Shown here: piece after piece, positions 45,285 to 54,400 of the stretch
Numbering within the stretch: position 1 is the stretch's first letter
Layout of the letters: each line of letters starts with the position of its first letter
Notes under the pieces: model-generated
What the model saw: the letters and a program-made list of their open reading frames with translations, nothing else
Database searches by the model: none
What the model was told of the DNA's origin: nothing
Origin: Sphingobium sp. Leaf26
GTDB lineage: Bacteria > Pseudomonadota > Alphaproteobacteria > Sphingomonadales > Sphingomonadaceae
NCBI RefSeq assembly: GCF_001421665.1
Contig: NZ_LMKV01000029.1
Location: forward strand, 63,171 to 127,170
Direction of reading: 5' to 3'
DNA length: 64,000 nt
Translations under genes and position numbers: made by a program

Positions 45285-46454
45285 ATGGCCGGTCTCCGGG
45301 ACCGGCTCAACGCCCTCTGCCCTGAGCGGGAGATTTTCCTGCGCTCCGGTGGCCAGGTCAAATTCATCCGCATTTCCCGCCGCGCGCAACTCGTGGCGGC
45401 CGGCGCCCTTTCCGCCGCGCTGATCGGCTGGGCCGGCGTCACCGTCTCCATGCTCGCCGGCAGCGCCTCGGTCGAACAGCAGCGCGCCGCACTGGCGCAG
45501 CAGGGCAAGTCCGTCGCCAGTGCCGCCAGCAAGGTGGAGGGCTATCGCCAGTCGGTCGAGGATCTGGCGCAGGATCTCAAGACCCGCCAGGACTTCATGG
45601 ACGATCTCTACAAGACCCATTTCGGGGCCGAAGACGGCAAGGATGCCGGCGCCGATCTGGTCGGTGAAGAGAAAAGCGACGCAAAGGCCGAAGGAGCGGA
45701 AAAGCTGAATGCCAAGATCAGCATGGCGCCTGAAGCCGCGCCGCTGGTCAAACTGGAACAGCGCCAGCGCCGCTTCGCCTTGTTGTTGACCCATGCGGTC
45801 GAGCGCCGCGCCGACAAGGCCGCCGCCGCCATCCGCAGCTTCGGCCTCAACCCCGACACGCTCGCCCGCAGCGCCGCTCGTGCGCAAGGCGGCCCCTTCG
45901 TCCCCTGGAAAGGCGACAAGGGCGCGATGACTGGCGAACTGGAAAATCTGGCCGACGCCATGTCGCGCATGGAGTTTCTGGAGCGCAGCCTGCTCACCAT
46001 CCCGTCGGGCCAGCCCACCGGATCGCCGATGCTGACGAGCAGCTATGGATATCGCCGCGACCCGTTCAACGGCCATGCCGCCTTCCATGCCGGCCTCGAC
46101 TTTCCCGGCCGCTACGGCCAGCCGATCAACGCCGCCGCCGATGGCAAGGTCAGCTATGTCGGCCAGCGTCAGGGCTATGGCAATGTGGTCGAGGTGGAGC
46201 ATGGCAACGGCATCATGACCCGCTATGCCCACCTGTCCGGCTTCGCTGCCCATGTCGGGCAGAAGATCGCACGCGGCGACACGATCGGCCGCATGGGCTC
46301 GACCGGCCGCTCGACCGGCACCCATCTGCATTTCGAGGTCCGGCTGAACGGTCAGGCCGTCAATCCCCGCCCCTTCCTGGAGGCCCGCAAAGATGTTCTC
46401 CAAGTCCAGCAAATCGCCACGGCCCGTTTCGCCGATGTCCGCGACCGGGGGTAA
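45285..46454 (+). CDS. M23 (LytM) peptidase with coiled-coil region
   Basis: The 389-residue protein has a cytoplasmic N-terminus, one membrane helix (about 32-52), a helical coiled-coil-like region (55-240) and a C-terminal LytM zinc peptidase domain. His268 and Asp272 in FHAGLDFPG and His347-x-His349 in THLHFEV are the metal ligands and active residues, so it is probably active on peptidoglycan cross-bridges. The gene overlaps the bactofilin gene by 62 nt, a common pairing for cell-shape control. A TTG at 45261 is an alternative start. Confidence 0.88.
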   Translation: MAGLRDRLNALCPEREIFLRSGGQVKFIRISRRAQLVAAGALSAALIGWAGVTVSMLAGSASVEQQRAALAQQGKSVASAASKVEGYRQSVEDLAQDLKTRQDFMDDLYKTHFGAEDGKDAGADLVGEEKSDAKAEGAEKLNAKISMAPEAAPLVKLEQRQRRFALLLTHAVERRADKAAAAIRSFGLNPDTLARSAARAQGGPFVPWKGDKGAMTGELENLADAMSRMEFLERSLLTIPSGQPTGSPMLTSSYGYRRDPFNGHAAFHAGLDFPGRYGQPINAAADGKVSYVGQRQGYGNVVEVEHGNGIMTRYAHLSGFAAHVGQKIARGDTIGRMGSTGRSTGTHLHFEVRLNGQAVNPRPFLEARKDVLQVQQIATARFADVRDRG

Positions 46455-46818
46455 GTCCATCCCCTTCTCGCTGATCGGCGGCGACGTCAGCATCGCCGGC
46501 AACCTGACCGCCAGCGTGGACCTGCATGTCGACGGCGTGATCGATGGCGACATCAGTTGCGCCGCGCTGGTGCAGGGACCGGACAGCCGCATCACCGGCC
46601 ATGTGACGGCGCAGAGCGCGCGCCTCGCCGGCCTGGTCGACGGGTCGATCACGGCCGGCGAACTGGTGGTGGAAAGCAGCGCCCGCATCACCGGCGACGT
46701 CGTCTATGAACGCATCACGATCGAACCGGGCAGCCGCATCGAAGGCCGCTTCCGCCCCAAGGACAGCGACACCCCCACCGCCGAATTGAAGCTGATCGCC
46801 AACGACAGCGCGGGTTGA
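46393..46818 (+). CDS. bactofilin
   Basis: The 141-residue protein has the bactofilin (polymer-forming cytoskeletal) beta-helix core, about residues 25-125, with regularly spaced Gly/Val/Ile such as GGDVSIAGNL, DGVIDGDISC and GSRIEGRF, flanked by short disordered ends. Bactofilins polymerise without nucleotides and recruit cell-wall enzymes. It overlaps the M23 peptidase gene by 62 nt in another frame, which implies coupled translation and a shared role in shape. Confidence 0.92.
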   Translation: MFSKSSKSPRPVSPMSATGGKSIPFSLIGGDVSIAGNLTASVDLHVDGVIDGDISCAALVQGPDSRITGHVTAQSARLAGLVDGSITAGELVVESSARITGDVVYERITIEPGSRIEGRFRPKDSDTPTAELKLIANDSAG

Positions 46819-46830
46819 GAACTAAACCCT

Positions 46831-46890
46831 CCGTTCGCCCTGAGCTTGTCGAAGGGCCCTTCTTTCTTTGTACGTTGCAAGAACGAACGG
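46831..46890. repeat. sphingomonad-type intergenic palindromic element (copy B)
   Basis: The 60-nt stretch begins CCGTTCGCCCTGAGCTTGTC and ends with CGAACGG. The left arm TGAGCTTGTCGAAGGG is nearly identical to copy C near 55093 and related to copy A. It directly follows the bactofilin gene. Confidence 0.65.
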
Positions 46891-46982
46891 GCGTGTTGAG
46901 CCTCTAACCATATTTGTCACTGGCAACCTGCCTGCCACGCTCCTAACCCCCGCGCCATCATCCCAAAGGGAAGAGGTGCGCC

Positions 46983-47093
46983 ATGGAACGTCCCGACTTC
47001 TGGCCCGACATCCGTCGTTTCCTGCTCGGCTTCGCGATCAGCGGCCTCTTTATCGGCATCTGCACGCTGGTCAGCGTCAAACCGCTGCCCTGA
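46983..47093 (+). CDS. 36-residue single-pass membrane peptide
   Basis: This tiny gene reads MERPDFWPDIRRFLLGFAIS and continues through an apolar segment to VSVKPLP, forming one membrane helix with a basic pair before it. AGAGG lies 7 nt before the ATG, a good ribosome site, which supports expression. No family is recognised. Confidence 0.6.
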   Translation: MERPDFWPDIRRFLLGFAISGLFIGICTLVSVKPLP

Positions 47094-47160
47094 TACCGCC
47101 CAGCCGTTCGTGCAGAGCCTGTCAAAGCATGCGAACAATGGGTCTTCGCTGGAATTGCCA

Positions 47161-47712
47161 TTAACGACTTCGCAGATTCATCCCGAGCCAGATCACTGCA
47201 TGCGTGGATAATCCAACGACTGGCTCCAGCAGTCTTGGCCAGAAACCATGCGGATTCATATTGGCGAGCGAAACATCATGATGCTCCTGCTCCTCAACGA
47301 TGATATGCCGCAATATGGCGACTGCCTCCTGATCTATTCCCGCCAGCGCCTCAATCTGCTCATACATGTGCATCAGCACGGCCCGTTCGATCGCTACAGT
47401 CGTTGCGGCAATCGCATGCCGTCCTGCCAATCCGGTGATAGCGCCAAGAGCGACGCCACCCAAGCCACACCATAGGTAGCTGCGACATCGGCGCTGCCCG
47501 CGGCGTCGCAATTCCTGGCCGAACAATGCGCGATGCTGGCGCTCGTGCGTGATGAAATGATCGAGGTCGCCGATCATGTCCGGCGCTCGCCATCGCGCGA
47601 ACCATTTCTGAACATGATAGATGCAGACAGCGCCATGCTCGCCAGCATGATCGACTTTCATCACGCGATCGCCAAGGCTCTCACCGATATTCAGGCGCGC
47701 GGTGATCGTCAT
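47161..47712 (-). CDS. COQ7-like demethoxyubiquinone hydroxylase
   Basis: The 183-residue di-iron protein matches COQ7, which hydroxylates demethoxyubiquinone in ubiquinone synthesis. All six ligand positions are present: Glu25 (VDHAGEHGAV), Glu57 and His60 (THERQH), Glu109 (VAIERAV), Glu141 and His144 (VEEQEHHD). The DNA is visibly less GC-rich than its neighbours, hinting at transfer or relaxed codon use. I start at MTITARLN (47712). It could be the main COQ7 or a paralogue. Confidence 0.85.
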   Translation of the reverse strand: MTITARLNIGESLGDRVMKVDHAGEHGAVCIYHVQKWFARWRAPDMIGDLDHFITHERQHRALFGQELRRRGQRRCRSYLWCGLGGVALGAITGLAGRHAIAATTVAIERAVLMHMYEQIEALAGIDQEAVAILRHIIVEEQEHHDVSLANMNPHGFWPRLLEPVVGLSTHAVIWLGMNLRSR

Positions 47713-47751
47713 TTCGCCTCGATGTCGCAATGTGATTTTGGAAATCTACTT

Positions 47752-49260
47752 TCAATTCACCGGCGCCCGTCGCCGATAACTCAACGCCTCCGCCACATGC
47801 ACCCGCCCGACCCGCTCCGCGCCCGCCAGATCGGCGATCGTGCGAGCCACGCGCAGCACCCGCGTATAGCCGCGCGCCGACAGCTTCATCGCGGCGGCGG
47901 CCTGCGCCAGCAGTTGCCGTCCAGCCTCGTCCGGCCCGGCGACGTCCTCCAGCCGCTCGCCATCCACCTCGGCATTGGTGCGCACCTTCGTCCCGGCATA
48001 GCGCGCCGTCTGCAAACTCCGCGCCGCCGCGACCCGCGCCGCGACCTCCGCCGATCCTTCGGCGGGCGGCGGCAGCACCAGGTCGGCCGCCGTCACCGCC
48101 TGCACCTCGACATGCAGGTCGATGCGATCCAATAAAGGCCCCGACACCTTGGCCTGATAGTCCGCCGCGCAGCGCGGCGCGCGGGAACAGGCCAGCGCCG
48201 GATCGCCCAGATGGCCGCATCGGCACGGGTTCATCGCCGCGATCAACTGCACCCTTGCCGGAAAGGTCACATGCGCATTGGCCCGCGCCACCGTCACCTC
48301 GCCCGTCTCCAGCGGCTGGCGCAGCGAATCGAGCACGGTGCGCTGAAACTCCGGCAATTCGTCCAGGAACAGCACGCCCAGATGCGCCATGCTGACCTCG
48401 CCCGGTCGCGCCTTCAATCCGCCGCCGACCAAAGCCGCCATCGACGCGCTATGATGCGGATTGCGGAATGGCCGCGCCCGGCTGATCCGTCCACCCTCCA
48501 GCGTGCCGGCGACGCTCGCCACCATGGAGCTTTCCAGCGCTTCGGATGGCGTCATGTCGGGAAGTATTCCCGGCAGGCAACTCGCCATCAGCGACTTGCC
48601 AGCGCCCGGCGGCCCGACCATCAGCAGGTTGTGCCCGCCCGCCGCGGCGATCTCCAGCGCCCGCTTGGCGACTTCCTGCCCCTTGACCTGTTTCAGGTCC
48701 GCGCCCCGCGCCGGCGCGTCCACTATGCCGGGCTGCGGTGCCGATAAAGCCGACATACCCTTGAAATGGTTGAGCAAACTCAGCAGGTCCGGCGCGGCGA
48801 CCACTTCCACCTCCCCGGCCCAGGCGGCTTCCGCGCCCTGCGCGACCGGGCAGACCAGCCCCTTGTCCTGTTCGCCCGCATGGAGAGCGGCCAGCAGCAC
48901 GCCGGGCGACGGCGCGGTGCGCCCGTCCAGCCCCAGTTCGCCGACGACGACATAGCCCGACAGCGTCTCGGCATCCAACACGCCCATCGCCCCCAGCAGC
49001 GCAAGCGCGATGGGCAGGTCGAAATGCGATCCTTCCTTGGGCAGGTCGGCGGGCGACAGGTTCACCGTGATGCGCTTGGGCGGCAATGAAAGCCCGATCG
49101 CGGCGATCGCGTTGCGCACCCGCTCGCGGCTTTCGGCCACCGCCTTGTCCGGCAGGCCGACCAGAATGAAATTGGGGAGGCCGGGGACAAGCTGGCACTG
49201 CACCTCCACGGCGCGCGCCTCCAGCCCCAGATAGGCGACCGTCGATACCGTTGCGACCAA
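47752..49260 (-). CDS. YifB/ComM-family Mg-chelatase-like AAA+ ATPase
   Basis: The 502-residue protein has the N-terminal ChlI/Lon-like domain (VSTVAYLGLEARAVEVQCQLVPGLP), a AAA+ core with Walker A GPPGAGKSLMAS near 218-229 and Walker B LFLDELPEF, and a C-terminal Mg_chelatase_C domain. In Vibrio, ComM is a helicase that promotes branch migration during natural transformation. Its role here may be the same. Nothing in the neighbourhood forms a competence operon. Confidence 0.93.
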   Translation of the reverse strand: MVATVSTVAYLGLEARAVEVQCQLVPGLPNFILVGLPDKAVAESRERVRNAIAAIGLSLPPKRITVNLSPADLPKEGSHFDLPIALALLGAMGVLDAETLSGYVVVGELGLDGRTAPSPGVLLAALHAGEQDKGLVCPVAQGAEAAWAGEVEVVAAPDLLSLLNHFKGMSALSAPQPGIVDAPARGADLKQVKGQEVAKRALEIAAAGGHNLLMVGPPGAGKSLMASCLPGILPDMTPSEALESSMVASVAGTLEGGRISRARPFRNPHHSASMAALVGGGLKARPGEVSMAHLGVLFLDELPEFQRTVLDSLRQPLETGEVTVARANAHVTFPARVQLIAAMNPCRCGHLGDPALACSRAPRCAADYQAKVSGPLLDRIDLHVEVQAVTAADLVLPPPAEGSAEVAARVAAARSLQTARYAGTKVRTNAEVDGERLEDVAGPDEAGRQLLAQAAAAMKLSARGYTRVLRVARTIADLAGAERVGRVHVAEALSYRRRAPVN

Positions 49261-49302
49261 ATGCCCCCGCCTTTTCCGCTGCCCCGTCAGTCCGTCACCG
49301 GA

Positions 49303-50007
49303 CTATTCTTCTACCGGTGCGCCCGCCCGATCCCGTTCAGGTTCATCGGGCCGCCCCTTGAATCCCTGCGCCACGACATACCATTCGACGCTGCCCTTGC
49401 GGCTGGCCGGTGGCTTGGCGTGCTTGATCGTCGTGAAATTCTTCTTGAGCAGCACCAGCAATTCGCCGTCCGTGCCGCCCGCGAACACCTTGGCGACGAA
49501 CGTGCCGCCCTTGCGCAGATTCTCCACCGCGAACCAGGCCGCTGCCTCGACCAGCCCCATGGTGCGCAGATGGTCGGTCGCGGCATGGCCGACCGTATTG
49601 GCCGCCATGTCGGAAATCACCAGGTCCGGCGCGTCGCCCAGCGCATCGCGCAGCATCTGCGGCGCCTTGTCGTCCATGAAATCCATTTCGAACAGGGTGA
49701 CGCCCCCGATCGGATCGACCGGCAGCAGGTCGATGCCCACCACCGCCGCTTTCGGCGCCATCTTCCGCACCACCTGCGCCCATCCGCCCGGCGCGACGCC
49801 AAGGTCGACGACGGCCTTCGATCCCTTCACGAAGTGAAATTTCTCGTCCAGTTCGATCAGCTTGAACGCGGCGCGGCTGCGCCAGCCTTCCGCCTTCGCC
49901 TTGCGGACATAGGGGTCGTTCAGATGCCGCTCCAGCCAGCGCACCGACTGCGCCGTACGGCCCTTGGCGGTCTTGACCCGCACCTTGCCGACACCAGAAC
50001 CCCTCAC
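49303..50007 (-). CDS. rlmE: 23S rRNA (uridine-2'-O) methyltransferase RlmE
   Basis: RlmE (FtsJ/RrmJ) methylates the ribose of U2552 in 23S rRNA. The 234-residue protein has the SAM motif VDLGVAPGGWAQ and the K-D-K-E catalytic set: Lys49 (AAFKL), Asp133 (ISDMAAN), Lys173 (VAKVF) and Glu208 (VEWY). The GTG start at 50007 overlaps the phosphatase stop and follows GGGAGAG, so the two are translationally coupled. Confidence 0.94.
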   Translation of the reverse strand: MRGSGVGKVRVKTAKGRTAQSVRWLERHLNDPYVRKAKAEGWRSRAAFKLIELDEKFHFVKGSKAVVDLGVAPGGWAQVVRKMAPKAAVVGIDLLPVDPIGGVTLFEMDFMDDKAPQMLRDALGDAPDLVISDMAANTVGHAATDHLRTMGLVEAAAWFAVENLRKGGTFVAKVFAGGTDGELLVLLKKNFTTIKHAKPPASRKGSVEWYVVAQGFKGRPDEPERDRAGAPVEE

Positions 50008-51125
50008 ATCACTCTCCCGTCGCGGTCCATCAGGCCGCGTAAAATACCCTCGCGAATGCCCCGGTCGGCGACGCCCAGTCGCTCCGCCGGCCAGATGTCG
50101 AGGATCGATTCCAAAATGGCGCAGCCCGCCACCACCAGATCGGCGCGTTCGGTGCCGATGCAGGGCAGCTTCTGCCGCTCCGCCAGACCCATGCCGGACA
50201 GGCGATTCGAAATCGCGCGCATCGATTCGCACGGCACGATCAGGCCATCGATCGCCTGCCGGTCGTAACGCGGCAGGCCCAGATGCAGGCTCGCCAGCGT
50301 CGTCACCGTGCCCGACGTACCAAGCAGGCGGATATCCTGCGCATCCTTGGGCAGGCGGCGCGCCAGCGGCGAGAAAGCCTCCGTCACCCGCGCGCGCATC
50401 CGTTCGTATGCGGCCAGCCGGTCGGCGGCGTCGCCATGGTCGAACGCTTCGCTCTCGGTCAGCGACACCACGCCCCAGGGCGCACTCACCCAGTCGACAA
50501 TGCGCGGCGCGCCGGTCGTGCCATGCGAATCGACCAGCACCAGTTCGGTCGATCCGCCGCCGATATCGAAGATCAGCGCCGGCCCGTCGCCCGGCTCCAG
50601 CAGAGCATGACAGCCCAGCACCGCCAGCCGCGCTTCTTCCTGCGCGCTGATGATGTCGAGCGCGATGCCGGTTTCCTGATAGACGCGCTGGATGAACTCC
50701 GCCCCGTTGGACGCGCGGCGGCAGGCCTCGGTCGCGACCGACCGCGCCAGCGTGACGTGGCGGCGGCGCAGCTTGTCGGCGCAGACGGAAAGCGCCGAGA
50801 TCGCACGGTCGATCGCCGCATCGCTGATCCGGCCGGTGGCGGCCAGCCCCTCGCCCAGCCGCACGATCCGCGAAAAGGCATCCACGACGATGAAGCCGTC
50901 GGCAGACGGCTTGGCGATCAGCAGGCGGCAATTATTGGTGCCCAGGTCGATCGCGGCATAGGATCGGCGATCGCGCGCGCCATGGGGCGGAAAGACCCGC
51001 TGTACCGGCGGGGGCGGAATGGCCGCAGCCTTGCTCCCATCGCCCGGACCGGAGCGGGCACGCTTGCCCGCATAACGGCCGGCCGGGCCGGAACTCTGCG
51101 GCGATGGGCGGCTCTGCTGCACCAT
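50004..51125 (-). CDS. Ppx/GppA-family exopolyphosphatase
   Basis: The 373-residue protein has the ASKHA-fold Ppx/GppA domain: AIDLGTNNCRLLIA with Asp60, the EARLAVLG segment, and the phosphate loop FDIGGGSTELVLV. It lacks the C-terminal HD-like domain of long PPX, so it is the short form. The first 45 residues are Pro/Arg-rich and probably disordered. It may hydrolyse polyphosphate or pppGpp. The stop overlaps the rlmE start (GTGA). Confidence 0.9.
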   Translation of the reverse strand: MVQQSRPSPQSSGPAGRYAGKRARSGPGDGSKAAAIPPPPVQRVFPPHGARDRRSYAAIDLGTNNCRLLIAKPSADGFIVVDAFSRIVRLGEGLAATGRISDAAIDRAISALSVCADKLRRRHVTLARSVATEACRRASNGAEFIQRVYQETGIALDIISAQEEARLAVLGCHALLEPGDGPALIFDIGGGSTELVLVDSHGTTGAPRIVDWVSAPWGVVSLTESEAFDHGDAADRLAAYERMRARVTEAFSPLARRLPKDAQDIRLLGTSGTVTTLASLHLGLPRYDRQAIDGLIVPCESMRAISNRLSGMGLAERQKLPCIGTERADLVVAGCAILESILDIWPAERLGVADRGIREGILRGLMDRDGRVM

Positions 51126-51456
51126 GCCGTAACTCACTTCTGCACTCGCCAGCCCCCAAAAGCGGAGCCGGAACTTGATTCCATGCTTAGGCAGATATGG
51201 CGCAATGCGCAAGCGACCCGCCGATCAGCGGACGGATCGACACGACCGCCGCCGCGCCGACCCCATCAAACACGCGCGGTCGATTTCATTACGATCGGAT
51301 AATGAATGACAATCATCGTTAGTAACGGATTAATATGGGATAAATCAGTCATCATTGTGACCTTTATGAAACAAGTGCCGACTTTCTTCCTTCGACTGAT
51401 TGTCTTGCACAATACAGTTGGTTAGCGTCCGTCCCGGTCTTTGGGGAGTTTTTAAC
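51126..51456 (+). other. AT-rich leader region of the autotransporter gene
   Basis: This 331-nt divergent spacer is AT-rich for this genome (about 51280-51430). No gene is visible. A possible promoter is TTCGAC, 16 nt, TACAGT near 51394-51421, but the match is poor. It contains GACAATCA near 51308 and TGATTGTC near 51400, an inverted pair about 85 nt apart. A good ribosome site GGGGAG precedes the ATG. Confidence 0.35.
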
Positions 51457-54400
51457 ATGCACATTCGCAAGAATGGCGTGAGCCTGTTGGCGCGCGCCGG
51501 ACGTACCGCCCTTCTCGCTTCCGCCGCCGTCGCCGCGCTCAGCATCGCACCTGCCGCGCAGGCGGTCGTGCCGGCCGACGACAAGACGCCCCAGGATATT
51601 CTCGACAGCGGCGTCAACGGCGTCGGCATCATGTATCGGGACGATGGGTTCGTCTGCACCGGCACGCTCATCAATCCGCGCACCGTCATCTTCGCGGCGC
51701 ACTGCGTCAACGATCGCACCTCGGCCGATTACAGCACGGTGAATGGCGGCGTGCCCGTGGCCTTCGCGTTCGAGGCGGACGCCCGCCCCGGCCTGATCGA
51801 CTGGCTGTCGAACAATTATACGACCAACACGGCGCTGAGCGTCTATAACGTCAACAATATCGCCTATCATCCGGACTCGCTCGATCCGCCAGCGCTCAGC
51901 TTCCTTTATGGCGACGTCGCCATGGCCACGCTGGACACGCCCGCCGCCGACGTGCCGACCTGGACCGTCCTCTTCTCCGCCCTGCCCGCCCCCTCCTCGA
52001 TCAGCGAGACGACCGGTACCGGCTATCATGTGGCGATCACCGGCTATGGCCGCAGCGGCAGCGGCACGACCGGCAACAGCTATGGCATCGACTTCCGCCG
52101 CAAGTCGGCCGAGAATTTCCTGGGCCTGCTGGGTTCGCTGGACGATGTCGACGGCTTCCTGTTCGGCGGTGGCAGCGGCTATTCGCAGAATCTCTATCAC
52201 ACCGATTTCGACGATCCGACGCGAGAAAATCCGTTCGACTTCAACCTGTTCAAGGACGACGCCCTGCCCAATGAAGGCAGCACAGCCGGTGGCGATTCGG
52301 GCGGCCCGCTGATCCTGGACCAGGCGTTCGACGAAAAGACGGTGATCGGCGTCCTGTCGGGCGGCAGCCGCTACTTCCTCGACCAGCCGGCCAGTTCCTA
52401 TGGCGGCTCCTCCTTCTACCAGCCGCTCTATCTGTTCTGGGACTGGATCGCGCAGAACAATCCCTATCGCTATGCCACCGCCAAGGCGGGCGACGGCAAG
52501 TGGAGCGACGCCGACCACTGGATCACGGCGCTCGACCCCAATTACCGGATCATCGACAGCACAGGCCAGCTTGTGAATGGTGTGCCGACCACGCCGGGCG
52601 CAGGCGCCTTTGGTGATGACGACGCGCAGAAGTTCGGCCAGCTCTGCTACCAGCCCGACGGCATCTGCTATGATGTCGGCACCGGCACGCTCTATGTGAA
52701 CGGTGTCGCGGTTGAAGAGGGCGACGGCAGCGCCACCCCCGCCGCCACGACGGCGTCCGGCACTACGACCGTGTCCAACAACAAGGGCAAGGTGGAAATC
52801 GCCGAACGCAGCCCCAATGGCACGAGCGCCTCGCTGGCCGACGGCACCATCCTCGAAGCGCAGGCGGAAGGCGACGCCGACGATGGCGAAGTCACCACCC
52901 AGGCCCTGCCCGGCCCGACGCTGGCCAACGGCCTGCCCGGCGCCACCGGCTTCGTACCGAACAACATCGACCCTGTCGCCTCGGCCGGGGTCATCGGTCG
53001 TTATTATGACGTGACGCTGAGCGCGGCCGGCAAGACCACGCTGGACATCGACGCCACGGTCGACCGCTTCACCATTTCGGGCACCGGCGCCACGCTGGAC
53101 GTCACGGCGGACGGTTCGCTGACCAGCCTGATGGATATTTCCCATCTGGCCGGCGTGGTGAATGTCGACGGCAGCGTCACGACCCCCGGCGACTATTTCC
53201 TGATGACCGGCCTGTTGTCGGGCAAGGGCACGGTACGCGCGCCCTTCTTCACCAATGTACTGGGCACCATCGCACCGGGCGGCATCGGCACCATCGGCAC
53301 GCTGAGCGTCGAGGGCAATGCGATCCTGACCTCCGGCAGCACGCTGCATATCGACCTGGGCGCCAATGGCGTGTCCGATGTGCTGGCGGTCAAGGCCACC
53401 CGCTTCGTCGAAGATGATGGCGAAGGCGAAGTCGAAACCCCGCCGACCGGTGGCGAAGGCGGCGGCCAGGACCAGCGTCAGGCCCAGGGCAGCGCAGCCG
53501 CTATCACCGCGGCGCAGGCCGATGGCGACGTCTCGCTGCTCGCGGTCGGCGATCCGATCGACGGCATCGCGGCGGTCGGCGGCCGGGTCGTGTTCGGCGC
53601 GACCACCGGCACCAAGGTCCGCTATGGCAACCAATATACATTCGTCACGGCCGAAGGCGGCGTCGACGGCACCTTCACCGCTCCGGCCCAGCTATCGGCG
53701 ATCCTGAAGCCGGTGCTGATCTATGGCGACAATAGCGTCAGCGTGCGGATCGACGCCGGCCTCTATGCCGATGTCGTCAACGGCGCATCGCCGAACCAGA
53801 CCAGCTTCGCCAAGCTGCTCGACCAGAATCGCAGCCTCTATGCGAATTACGCCAACCTCTATGGCGAGGCTGACCTGCTGAGCGTGGCAGGCATCCAGGC
53901 GACGTTCGAGGGCATGGCGCCGCGCACCGAAACGCTCAAGACGTCGATGGCCGAGGTGCTGAACGACAATATGGCGCGCTTCTATCGCGACCGCCTGACC
54001 AAGCTGGACGCCGGTTCGCTCGGCGGCACGCTGACCATGACCGGCCAGCCGATCCAGCTCGCCGCCGCCAGCCTGAACAATATCGACCTCGGCATGGACC
54101 AGAGTGGCAACAGCGACACCACCACCCGCGAAGGCGTGCTGCCCGACGATATGAGCGCCTTCCTGGCCGGCGGTTATATCGACGGCAAGGCGTCCCCGAT
54201 GCGGACCGCCGTGCCGCTGGGCAACGACCAGTTCGATGGCTGGTACGCCGCGATCGGCGTCGAAAAGGCGTTCGGCACCAATGGCGTGATCGGCCTCGCC
54301 GCCTCCTTCAGCGAATTGAAGGGCAATACCGGCGCCAGCGACTGGGCGCGTGCCCGCCTCTATCAGGGTACCGTCTACGGCGCCTTCGACCTTGGCGGGT

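Noticed and set aside
51364..53634. Long minus-strand frame antisense to the autotransporter
   Set aside because: The opposite strand has a signal peptide, an intact protease triad and a barrel; the antisense product is Arg/Gly/Ala-rich with no domain.
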